A stretch of DNA of 13,758 nucleotides from assembly GCA_021808185.1 (NCBI GenBank), contig JAKBCB010000043.1, forward strand, positions 1 to 13,758, written 5' to 3'. This document shows, piece after piece, positions 6,947 through 13,728 of the stretch (within the stretch, counting starts at the first letter, position 1; every line of letters starts with the position of its first letter). The stretch is from Pseudomonadota bacterium (GTDB taxonomy: Bacteria > Pseudomonadota > Alphaproteobacteria > Acetobacterales > Acetobacteraceae). A model generated the notes under the pieces. The model was not told the origin of the DNA and did not search any database. It worked only from the letters and a program-made list of their open reading frames with translations. The position numbers and the translations under genes were made by a program.

Positions 6947-8140
6947 ATGCAAACCGCCCCCGCCGCCCACGTCGTCACGCTGAATGCCGGCTCATCCTCG
7001 ATCAAGTTCGCGCTGTTCGCCGCCGATGGCGGCGAACCGCGGCTGCGCGCGAGCGGGCTGGTGGAAATGACGGGGCAGGCGCGGCATTTCAGGGTGCACG
7101 ATGCCGCCGGCGCGGTGACGGACGAGCAGCGCTGGTCGGACACGGCGCCGTTTCACATCGACGCGCTGAACCGGGTGCTCGCGTGGCGGCGCGCGGCGTT
7201 CCCGCAGGTCACGGTCGCCGCCGCCGGTCATCGCGTCGTCCACGGCGGCATGACATTCGATCGGCCGGTGGAGGTGGACGACGCGGTGCTGGCGGAATTG
7301 CGCGCGCTGGTGCCGCTCGCGCCGCTGCACCAGCCGCACAATGTCGCGGGCATCGAGGCGGCGCGGGCGGCGTGGCCGCATGTGCGACAGGTGGCCTGCT
7401 TCGACACCGGGTTCCACCGCGCGCACCCGTTCGTCAACGACGTGTTCGCGCTGCCGCGCGCGCTGTACGACGAAGGCGTGCGGCGCTACGGGTTCCATGG
7501 CCTGTCCTACGAGTACATCGCCCGCCGCCTGCGCGAGTTATCCCCGGCCCATGCCGCCGGGCGCGTCGTGGTGGCGCATCTGGGCAACGGCGCCTCGATG
7601 TGCGCCATGCGAGACGGCGTATCGGTCGCCAGTTCGATGGGGTTTTCCACGCTCGACGGCCTGCCGATGGGCACGCGCTGCGGACAGCTCGACCCCGGCG
7701 TACTGCTGTATCTGATGCAGGCAAAAGGGATGGACGCCGCCGCCATCTCCGACCTGCTGTACAAGCAATCGGGCTTGAAGGGCCTGTCCGGCGTGTCGCA
7801 CGACATGCGCGAGCTGGAAGCCTCCGACAAGCCGGAGGCGGCGCAGGCGATCGCGTATTTCGTCTTCCGCATCCGCCGCGAGCTGGGTGGGCTCGCGGCG
7901 GTGCTGCAAGGGCTCGATGCCGTCGTGTTCTGCGGCGGCATCGGCGAGAACGCCTGGCGGGTGCGCGAGCGCGTGCTGGACGGCATGGAGTGGATCGGCA
8001 TCGACCTCGACCACGCCGCCAACCGCGCCAACGCGCGGGTGATTTCCGCCGCGCGCTCCCGCGTGTGCGCCTACGTCATCCCCACCGACGAGGAGGCGAT
8101 GATCGCGCGGCACACGCTGGAGGTGCTGGCCGCCTCATAG
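6947..8140 (+). CDS. ackA: Acetate kinase
   Basis: A 397-residue acetokinase (acetate + ATP <-> acetyl phosphate + ADP), cytoplasmic, of the ASKHA fold. Visible family signatures in order are LNAGSSSIKF near the N-terminus, HRVVHGG, HQPHNVAGI, CFDTGFHR, YGFHGLSYEYI, VVAHLGNGASMCAM, TLDGLPMGTRCGQLDPG, VFCGGIGENAWRVRERV and, near the C-terminus, TDEEAMIARH. The length is normal for the family. The start at 6947 was chosen because it puts six residues before the first beta strand, as expected; an in-frame ATG at 6887 would add 20 residues of unusual composition. No good ribosome-binding site precedes either. The usual partner gene (pta, or a phosphoketolase) is not in the window, so the pathway role is open. 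It is divergent from coxC, and its stop overlaps the convergent SDR gene by six bases. Confidence 0.97.
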   Translation: MQTAPAAHVVTLNAGSSSIKFALFAADGGEPRLRASGLVEMTGQARHFRVHDAAGAVTDEQRWSDTAPFHIDALNRVLAWRRAAFPQVTVAAAGHRVVHGGMTFDRPVEVDDAVLAELRALVPLAPLHQPHNVAGIEAARAAWPHVRQVACFDTGFHRAHPFVNDVFALPRALYDEGVRRYGFHGLSYEYIARRLRELSPAHAAGRVVVAHLGNGASMCAMRDGVSVASSMGFSTLDGLPMGTRCGQLDPGVLLYLMQAKGMDAAAISDLLYKQSGLKGLSGVSHDMRELEASDKPEAAQAIAYFVFRIRRELGGLAAVLQGLDAVVFCGGIGENAWRVRERVLDGMEWIGIDLDHAANRANARVISAARSRVCAYVIPTDEEAMIARHTLEVLAAS

Positions 8141-8926
8141 CGTCTCGACGTTGGCGTCCACGCCGAGCGATTGGCCGGAGATGTTGGCCCCGGCGGCGGA
8201 GAGCAGATACAGCACGCTGCCGGCCACGTCCTGCGCCGTGACCATGCGCCGCATCGACACGCGGGCGAGATAGCTCTGCTCCATCTCGGCGTAGCTGACG
8301 CCGAGCTGCTCCGCGCGGGCGCCGATCACGCGCTCGATGCGCGGGCCGGCGACCACGCCCGGCAGAATCGCGTTGACGCGGATATTGGACGGGCCAAGCT
8401 CCTTGGCCAGACTCTGGGTAAATCCGACCACGCCCCATTTCGCGGCGGAGTAGGGGGTGCGGAACGCGTAGCCGAGGCGCCCGGCCGACGAGGACAGGTT
8501 GATCATGGCGCCGCCACCGGCCGCCTTGAGCATCGGCACCGCATGATGCGCGCACAGGAACTGCCCGGTCAGGCACACATCGATGCACCGCCGCCAGTCC
8601 GCCGGCGCGATTTCCTCGACGGCACCAGTGGGGCCGGCGATGCCGGCGTTGTTGACCAGCACATCGAGCCCGCCGAGGAACGCCTGCGCCTCGCCGAACA
8701 GGCGCGCCACGTCGTCGTCCTGGGACACGTCGGCGAAGCTCGCGCGGGCGCTGGGATGGGAGGCGCGGAACTCGTCGAGCGCGGCGCGGTCCACGTCGCA
8801 GATCATGACGCGCGCGCCATGGGCGAGCAGCGCGTCGGCGATGGCGCGGCCGATGCCGCCGGCGCCCGCGGTGATGACGACGCGCAGGCCCGGCGGAATG
8901 GCGAGGGAGGCGAGGGGGGTGGTCAT
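8135..8926 (-). CDS. SDR-family NAD(P)-dependent oxidoreductase
   Basis: A 263-residue classical short-chain dehydrogenase/reductase. The cofactor loop is TAGAGGIG (19-26), followed by ICDVD with an acidic residue at the end of beta 2 (Asp44), which favours NAD over NADP. The NNAG motif is at 92-95, the catalytic serine lies in LSSSAG (about 144-149) and the YxxxK pair is Tyr159/Lys163. The C-terminus keeps the family-typical SGQSLGVD segment. The substrate cannot be told from sequence; alcohols, hydroxy acids and sugars are all possible, and the resemblance to 3-oxoacyl-ACP reductases is only general. The ATG at 8926 has AGGAG about eleven bases upstream. It is a single-gene unit, convergent with ackA (stops overlap at 8135-8140) and divergent from the Crp/Fnr gene. 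Confidence 0.9.
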   Translation of the reverse strand: MTTPLASLAIPPGLRVVITAGAGGIGRAIADALLAHGARVMICDVDRAALDEFRASHPSARASFADVSQDDDVARLFGEAQAFLGGLDVLVNNAGIAGPTGAVEEIAPADWRRCIDVCLTGQFLCAHHAVPMLKAAGGGAMINLSSSAGRLGYAFRTPYSAAKWGVVGFTQSLAKELGPSNIRVNAILPGVVAGPRIERVIGARAEQLGVSYAEMEQSYLARVSMRRMVTAQDVAGSVLYLLSAAGANISGQSLGVDANVETL

Positions 8927-8993
8927 GATCGGTGTTTCTCCTAGGACGCGGCCGCACTCTGCGACCGGCCGCGCGCGGCCGCAACGCCGGTGG

Positions 8994-9022
8994 TTGACCC
9001 GGCGCACGCCGCGCCGTTCTAT
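8994..9022 (+). promoter_or_regulatory. Possible promoter of the crp-cyaC operon
   Basis: TTGACC at 8994-8999 matches the -35 consensus in five of six positions. Seventeen bases later TTCTAT (9017-9022) is a weak -10. Transcription would start near 9029, about 28 bases before the Crp/Fnr ATG. The 130-base gap also has two GCGGCCGCA copies near 8949 and 8976, probably just GC-rich sequence. I saw no Crp- or Fnr-type dyad here, so autoregulation is not supported. Confidence 0.35.
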
Positions 9023-9056
9023 CGCGCCTGACGGCGCGAGGCGGAGGGGGCAACGA

Positions 9057-9761
9057 ATGGCTGTCGTCGATGTGGCCGCCCGTCGCGCGGCGCTGAGCCG
9101 CTGCGCGCTGTTCCAGGTGCTGCAACCCGCCGAGATCGACGCCGTGCTGGCGCAGGCGGCGGTGCGCCGCGTGGCGCGCAACGAAATGATCCTGCGCCGG
9201 GGCGATGCGAGCAGCGGGGCCAACATCATCGTGACCGGCCGCGTGCGCGTCGGCACCATGTCCGAGGACGGGCGAGAGGTGACACTCGGCGTGCTCGGGC
9301 CGGGTGACGTGCTGGGCGAGATGTCGATAATCGACGGCGAGGACGTCAGCGCCGACGCGACCGCGCTGGAGGATTGCGTGCTGCTGTTCATCGAGCGCGC
9401 GCGCTTCCTGCGCCTGCTGCGCGCCGATGCGGATCTGTGCCTGCGCCTGATGGCGGTGCTGTGCCGGCGCCAGCGCCGCTCCAACGCGGCACTTGAGGAT
9501 ATGGCGCTGCTCGACCTCGGCGCGCGGCTGGCGCGGCTGCTGCTGCGGCTGGCACAGGATTACGGGGCCGCGACCGCGCGCGGCACGCGCATCGAAGTCA
9601 GGCTGTCGCAGAAGGATCTCGGCACGCTGGTCGGCAGCTCGCGCGAGAAGGTCAACAAGCAGTTGCGCGAATGGGAGGCGGCGGGCGCGATCGGCAAGGA
9701 AGCGGGCCGCCTGATTATCCTGCGCCGCGAAACGCTGGCCGCCGCCGCGTCGCCAAAGTGA
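9057..9761 (+). CDS. Crp/Fnr-family transcriptional regulator
   Basis: A 234-residue regulator with an N-terminal cyclic-nucleotide-binding beta roll (about 15-120), a dimerisation helix (about 120-168) and a C-terminal winged helix with a Crp-type HTH at LSQKDLGTLVGSSREKVNKQ (183-202). In the phosphate-binding cassette GEMSIIDGEDVSADAT (87-102) the Gly-Glu pair that binds the ribose in E. coli CRP is kept, but the arginine that contacts the cAMP phosphate (Arg82 of CRP) aligns with Val97. There is no N-terminal cysteine cluster, so it is not an Fe-S FNR. cAMP is suggested by the neighbouring cyclase, but the ligand is unproven. The ATG at 9057 has GGAGGGGG about six bases upstream. The stop overlaps the cyclase start (GTGA, 9758-9761). 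Targets cannot be inferred. Confidence 0.93.
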   Translation: MAVVDVAARRAALSRCALFQVLQPAEIDAVLAQAAVRRVARNEMILRRGDASSGANIIVTGRVRVGTMSEDGREVTLGVLGPGDVLGEMSIIDGEDVSADATALEDCVLLFIERARFLRLLRADADLCLRLMAVLCRRQRRSNAALEDMALLDLGARLARLLLRLAQDYGAATARGTRIEVRLSQKDLGTLVGSSREKVNKQLREWEAAGAIGKEAGRLIILRRETLAAAASPK

Positions 9762-11494
9762 GGCACGTGGTGGCCGGCGGATGGCTCGCTCTTGCTACCA
9801 GCCGTACCGCGATCCGCAAGCTGCGGCTGGCGAGCGGGCTGACCCTGTTCACCTATGTCAGCCTGCATCTGCTGAACCATTCGCTCGCCAACATCTCGGT
9901 CGCCGCCGCCGAGGCCGGGATGGTCGTGCAGAAATTCATCTGGCAGGGCTGGACCGGCGGGTTCGTGCTCTACACGGCGCTCGGCACCCACATGCTGCTC
10001 GGGCTGTGGGCGTTCTACGAGCGGCGGCATTTCGGCTGGAGCCGCGCGGATGTGACGCAGGCGGTGCTCGGCCTGAGCATCCCGCCGCTGCTGTGTAACC
10101 ATGTCTATGTCACCCGCATCTCGCTCGCGGTGTTCGGCACGCAGAAGGGATACGCGCAGGAATTCTATTCGTTCTGGGTGAAGTCGCCGGATCTCGGCGT
10201 GCAGCAAGTCGTGGTGCTGATCGTGGCGTGGATTCACGGCTGCCTCGGCGTGTATTTCTGGCTGCGGCTTAAGCCGTGGTTCGCGCGCTGGTCCGCCGTG
10301 CTGCTGTCCGTCGCCGTGGTGCTGCCGATGTTGGCCCTGCTCGGGTTCTACCAGGGCGGGCGCGCGGTGCTGGCGCTGGCGCACGACCCCGCGTGGCAGG
10401 CGGCGAACCTCGCCGGGTGGCAGGTCGGGCTCGCCGCGCAGAACGCGGCCCTGCACGACTGGCGGCAGACCACCAACGCGGTGTTCGCCGCGATGTTCCT
10501 GCTCACGCTCGGCGCGCGCGGCCTGCGTGCGTGGCAAGAGCAGCGCGGCGGGACGGTGCGCGTGACCTACCCGGATGGGCGGGTCTCACGCGTGCCGCGC
10601 GGCTTCACGGTGCTGGAGGCGAGCCGCGCCGCCGGAGTCGCGCATGCCAGCCTGTGCGGCGGGCGGGCGCGCTGCTCCACCTGCCGTGTGCGCGTCGTGG
10701 CATCGGCCGGCGACGTGCCGCCCGCGCTGCCCGGCGAGCAGGCGGTGCTGGACCGGGTGGGCGTGCACGCCCCGGTACGGCTGGCCTGCCAGTTGCGCCC
10801 GACCGGCGACATCGCGGTGGTGCCGCTGCTACCGCCCACCAGCCCCTCGATCGCCCGCCGCCCGCCGGCCACGCCATGGCCGGGCGAGGAGCGGTTCATC
10901 GTGGTGCTGGTCGTGGATATGCGGGACTCGATGCGCATGGCCGAGACGCGGATGCCGTTCGATGCCGTGTTCGTCATCGACCGGTTTCTCACGGCGACTG
11001 CTGATGCGGTCAGGGCGGCGGGAGGGCGTGCCAACAACTTCACCGGCGACGGGCTGATCGCCGCCTTCGGGCTCAGATGCTCGCCGGAGGAAGCTTGCCG
11101 GCAGGCGCTGGCAGCGGTCGGCGGCATCGGGCGCAATGTCGCCGCACTCAACCGGATGCTGCTGGGCGAAATGACCGAGCCGATCCGCTTCGGCATCGGC
11201 ATCCATGGCAGCGTGGCCGTGGTGGGGGAGATCGGGTTCGCCGAGACGCGCGTGTTCACCACGCTGGGCGACCCGGCCAACATCGCCTCTCGGCTTGAGC
11301 AACTGTGCAAGACGTTCGGCTGCGAGGCGGTGGTGTCCGAGCAGGTCTGCCGGCTCGGTGGCTTGGACCTCGGCCATCTGCCGCTGCATGCGGCGGAGCT
11401 GCGTGGCCGCACCGCGCCGCTGGAGGTTCGCGCGATCGCACATGCGATCGATGTCGGGGACTACACTGACCCGGCGGAACTACGCCTGGCGTGA
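9758..11494 (+). CDS. cyaC: CyaC-like class III adenylate cyclase with six-helix haem membrane anchor and [2Fe-2S] ferredoxin domain
   Basis: A 578-residue three-part protein. Residues 20-260 hold six membrane helices with His37/His41, His78, His115 and His160 in helices 1-4, resembling the tetra-histidine set of dihaem-b succinate:quinone oxidoreductase anchors. Residues 265-357 are a ferredoxin domain with ligands Cys300, 306, 309 and 344. Residues 378-562 are a class III cyclase: metal Asp387 and Asp431 (FTGDG), and transition-state Asn508/Arg512 (GDPANIASR). This is the layout of Sinorhizobium meliloti CyaC, a quinone-responsive dihaem cyclase, so a redox-controlled cAMP source at the membrane is the likely role. 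The substrate-specifying lysine position is Asn427, and the paired position is Thr501. The GTG at 9758 overlaps the crp stop; GTGs at 9767 or 9770 (GAGG six bases ahead of the latter) are alternative starts. Confidence 0.9.
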   Translation: MRHVVAGGWLALATSRTAIRKLRLASGLTLFTYVSLHLLNHSLANISVAAAEAGMVVQKFIWQGWTGGFVLYTALGTHMLLGLWAFYERRHFGWSRADVTQAVLGLSIPPLLCNHVYVTRISLAVFGTQKGYAQEFYSFWVKSPDLGVQQVVVLIVAWIHGCLGVYFWLRLKPWFARWSAVLLSVAVVLPMLALLGFYQGGRAVLALAHDPAWQAANLAGWQVGLAAQNAALHDWRQTTNAVFAAMFLLTLGARGLRAWQEQRGGTVRVTYPDGRVSRVPRGFTVLEASRAAGVAHASLCGGRARCSTCRVRVVASAGDVPPALPGEQAVLDRVGVHAPVRLACQLRPTGDIAVVPLLPPTSPSIARRPPATPWPGEERFIVVLVVDMRDSMRMAETRMPFDAVFVIDRFLTATADAVRAAGGRANNFTGDGLIAAFGLRCSPEEACRQALAAVGGIGRNVAALNRMLLGEMTEPIRFGIGIHGSVAVVGEIGFAETRVFTTLGDPANIASRLEQLCKTFGCEAVVSEQVCRLGGLDLGHLPLHAAELRGRTAPLEVRAIAHAIDVGDYTDPAELRLA

Positions 11495-11505
11495 GGGGCG
11501 CCGCG

Positions 11506-11537
11506 GGTGCGGAGGGGCGCGCCGGCCTCTCCGCACC
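11506..11537. terminator. Hairpin between convergent cyaC and rpoH, probable bidirectional terminator
   Basis: A 12-bp stem, GGTGCGGAGGGG (11506-11517) with CCTCTCCGCACC (11526-11537), has one G-U pair and an 8-base GC-rich loop. It sits midway in the 53-base gap between the cyaC stop (11494) and the rpoH stop (11548). No T-run follows on either strand, so termination may be imperfect or need Rho. Its position and symmetry argue that it serves both convergent transcripts. Confidence 0.55.
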
Positions 11538-11547
11538 GTCGTCCTGG

Positions 11548-12441
11548 TCAGGCCGCGGTGGACAGCACCGCGCGGCGGCGTTCGGCGACTTGCGTGTGCA
11601 TCGCCTTTTGCAGCTTCTCGAACGCGCGGACCTCGATCTGGCGCACCCGCTCGCGCGAGATGTTGTATTGCTGCGACAGGTCTTCGAGCGTCGTCGGATT
11701 GTCCTTCAGCCGCCGCTCGATCAGGATATGGCGCTCGCGTTCGTTCAGCGTCTTCAGCGCGTTGGCCAGCAGCGCCTTGCGTCCGGTCATCTCCTCGCGC
11801 TCGGCGATGGCCGTTTCCTGGCTTTCGGACTCGTCCACCAGCCAATCCTGCCACTCGCCCTCGCTGTCGGCGCGGACGGGGGCGTTCAGGCTGTGATCCG
11901 GCGCGGAGAGGCGGCGGTTCATGCTCACCACGTCCTGCTCCGGCACGTCGAGCGCGTGGGCGATCTTCGCCACCTGCTCCGGCTTCAGGTCGCCGTCCTC
12001 GATCGCCTGCATCTGGCCTTTCAGCCGGCGCAGGTTGAAGAACAACTTTTTCTGGGCGGCCGTTGTGCCCATCTTCACCAGCGACCAACTGTGCAGGATG
12101 TATTCCTGGATGGCCGCGCGGATCCACCACATGGCGTAGGTGGCGAGGCGGAACCCGCGATCCGGGTCGAACCGCTTCACCGCCTGCATCATGCCGACAT
12201 TGCCCTCGCTGATCAGCTCGCCGACCGGCAGGCCATAGCCGCGATAACCCATGGCGATCTTGGCCACGAGGCGCAGATGCGAGGTGACAAGCTTATGGGC
12301 GGCATCCATATCCTGATGGTCGCGCCAACGACGCGACAGCTCCAGCTCCTCCTCGGGCGAGAGCATCGGAAACTTGCGGATCTCCTGGAGATACCGCGTG
12401 AGGTTGCCCTCGGGGGCGACATTGATGACGGCAGAGGCCAC
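11548..12441 (-). CDS. rpoH: RNA polymerase heat-shock sigma factor RpoH (sigma32)
   Basis: A 297-residue sigma70-family factor. Region 1.2/2.1 lies in the first 90 residues, and the region 2.2-2.4 core ISEGNVGMMQAVKRFDP starts near residue 77, followed by RGFRLATYAMWWIRAAIQEY. The RpoH box QKKLFFNLR (130-138) is the family diagnostic and separates it from RpoD. The region 4.2 helix-turn-helix, near the C-terminus, includes NISRERVRQIEVRAFEKLQ. It directs polymerase to heat-shock and chaperone genes. The start is GTG at 12441 with AAGGAG seven bases upstream; there is no in-frame ATG until Met26, which would cut off conserved sequence. A sigma70-type promoter about 200 bases upstream gives a long leader, a place for translational or thermal control as known for E. 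coli rpoH. Alphaproteobacteria often have more than one RpoH; which paralogue this is cannot be told. Confidence 0.97.
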   Translation of the reverse strand: MASAVINVAPEGNLTRYLQEIRKFPMLSPEEELELSRRWRDHQDMDAAHKLVTSHLRLVAKIAMGYRGYGLPVGELISEGNVGMMQAVKRFDPDRGFRLATYAMWWIRAAIQEYILHSWSLVKMGTTAAQKKLFFNLRRLKGQMQAIEDGDLKPEQVAKIAHALDVPEQDVVSMNRRLSAPDHSLNAPVRADSEGEWQDWLVDESESQETAIAEREEMTGRKALLANALKTLNERERHILIERRLKDNPTTLEDLSQQYNISRERVRQIEVRAFEKLQKAMHTQVAERRRAVLSTAA

Positions 12442-12551
12442 GTCAGGCTCCTTGCGTCTGTGCGGTGGACGACATGCCCTATACGGCGCACGCGGCCGAC
12501 CGGATGTAACACTCGACCCGAACGGGACGATGCGGATACGGGGGATAAGAC

Positions 12552-12578
12552 CTTGGCGCTCCGGTTACGGCCCCATCT
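12552..12578 (+). promoter_or_regulatory. Sigma32-like promoter motif on the strand opposite rpoH
   Basis: CTTGGCG (12552-12558), 12 bases, then CCCCATCT (12571-12578) resembles the heat-shock promoter consensus CTTGAAA-N(11-16)-CCCCATNT. The -10 part matches at every fixed position and the -35 part matches its CTTG core. It points away from rpoH and towards the rluD 3' end, where no plus-strand gene is visible. If real, it would make a short antisense or leader-overlapping RNA. It may be a chance match. Confidence 0.3.
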
Positions 12579-12640
12579 GTGGCGGCCACCTGCCGGACGG
12601 TCTCGGTGAGCGGCATCCGACGCCCACCGATCGATGCGCT

Positions 12641-12670
12641 TTTATACGACGCTCAGAGGGATGGCGTCAA
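12641..12670 (-). promoter_or_regulatory. Sigma70-type promoter of rpoH
   Basis: On the minus strand TTGACG (12670-12665) is followed after 18 bases by TATAAA (12646-12641); each hexamer matches consensus in five of six positions. Transcription would start near 12634 and give an rpoH leader of about 190 bases. It lies just downstream of the rluD stop, so rpoH can be expressed independently of rluD. Confidence 0.6.
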
Positions 12671-12697
12671 TAATCCGGACTGATTAAGTCGGGATTA
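12671..12697 (-). terminator. Inverted repeat overlapping the rluD stop codon (weak terminator or operator)
   Basis: Arms at 12671-12681 and 12687-12697 pair at 10 of 11 positions (one G-G mismatch) around the loop GATTA. The outer end of one arm is the rluD stop TAA (12697-12695). The repeat directly abuts the rpoH -35 box. It could end rluD transcription, though it lacks a T-run, or bind a regulator that controls the rpoH promoter. Confidence 0.4.
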
Positions 12698-13687
12698 AAC
12701 TTCCGCCATCCCGAGCCGATCCAGCAGCTCCCGCATGTCCGCCGGCGGCGGCGTGGTGAAGGACAGGGCCTCGCCCGTGCGGGGGTGCGAAAATCCCAGT
12801 CGCGCCGCGTGCAGCGCTTGGCGCGGGAAATCGAGCAGCAGCCGACGGACATCTTCCCCCAGCCCGCGCGCGGCGGCGGGAATACGGCGCAGATATAGGG
12901 GATCGCCCACGATCGGGTGGCCCCGGCTGGCCAGATGCACACGGATTTGATGCGTCCGTCCCGTCGCCAGCCGGCATTCCAGCAGGGCTACCGCCAGATC
13001 GCGCTGGGCGAGCGTGCGATAGCGGGTCAGCGCCGGCTTGCCGCCGCGGGCGACGATGGCCATGCGCTTGCGCTCGCGCGGGTCGCGGCCGATCGCCCCC
13101 TCGATCTCGCCCACGGCCGGGGTCGGCACCCCCCAGACCAGCGCCAGGTACGCCCGGTCCAGATCGCGCGCGGCGAAGGCCGCCGAGAGGGCGGCCAGCG
13201 CCTGCTCGGTCTTGGCGACGACCATCACGCCGGAGGTGTCCTTGTCCAGCCGGTGCACGATGCCCGGCCGCCGCTCCCCGCCGATGCCGGGCAGGTCCTC
13301 GCCGCAATGGGCGATCAACGCGTTGACCAGCGTGCCATCCTCGTTGCCCGGCGCCGGGTGGACAACGAGCCCTGCCGGCTTGTCCAGCACCAGCAGGTCA
13401 CGATCCTCGTACAGGATCGGAAACGGGATGTCCTGCGCCACCGGCACGGCGGCGACCGGGGCGGGCAGGGTGACGACGTAGGTCGCGCCGGCGCGCACCG
13501 GCTCCGCCGGTTCGCGCGTCGGTCGGCCGTCGCGGCTGACACGGCCTTCCTCGATCAGGCCCTTGAGCCGCGAGCGCGAGAAATCGGGCAGGCTGGCCGC
13601 GAGGAAGCGATCCGTGCGCTCCCCGGCCGCCCCGGGCGGGGCGACGATGCGATGCACGGTTGCGCCGTTGGAGGTTTCGTTGGACAT
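12695..13687 (-). CDS. rluD: RluA/RluD-family 23S rRNA pseudouridine synthase
   Basis: A 330-residue RNA-modifying enzyme. An N-terminal S4 RNA-binding domain (about 20-75: RTDRFLA..FSRSRLKGLIEEGRVSRDG) is followed by the pseudouridine synthase fold. LLVLDKPAGLVVHP (98-111) and the active-site motif HRLDKDTSG (145-153), with catalytic Asp148, are followed by RTHQIRVHL and GHPIVGDPLY. Enzymes of this group convert uridines in 23S rRNA helix 69 (RluD) or related sites. Which uridines are modified here is inferred from the S4 domain and from the common alphaproteobacterial pairing with rpoH. The ATG at 13687 (MSNETSNG) was chosen over a GTG at 13717; only a short AGGG precedes it. It is divergent from the gene at the right edge, 41 bases apart. 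Confidence 0.93.
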   Translation of the reverse strand: MSNETSNGATVHRIVAPPGAAGERTDRFLAASLPDFSRSRLKGLIEEGRVSRDGRPTREPAEPVRAGATYVVTLPAPVAAVPVAQDIPFPILYEDRDLLVLDKPAGLVVHPAPGNEDGTLVNALIAHCGEDLPGIGGERRPGIVHRLDKDTSGVMVVAKTEQALAALSAAFAARDLDRAYLALVWGVPTPAVGEIEGAIGRDPRERKRMAIVARGGKPALTRYRTLAQRDLAVALLECRLATGRTHQIRVHLASRGHPIVGDPLYLRRIPAAARGLGEDVRRLLLDFPRQALHAARLGFSHPRTGEALSFTTPPPADMRELLDRLGMAEV

Positions 13688-13728
13688 GACCCTGGGTAGC
13701 GCGGAATTGCCGCGCACGGGGAGGGGCG

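Noticed and set aside
6826..8241. 471-codon plus-strand frame overlapping ackA
   Set aside because: Arg/Ala/Gly-rich shadow frame; ackA in the neighbouring frame has all acetokinase signatures.
8927..9484. Long N-terminal extension of the SDR frame through the Crp/Fnr gene
   Set aside because: It overlaps the start of a well-supported plus-strand regulator; the ATG at 8926 has AGGAG upstream and begins the SDR fold at the right distance.
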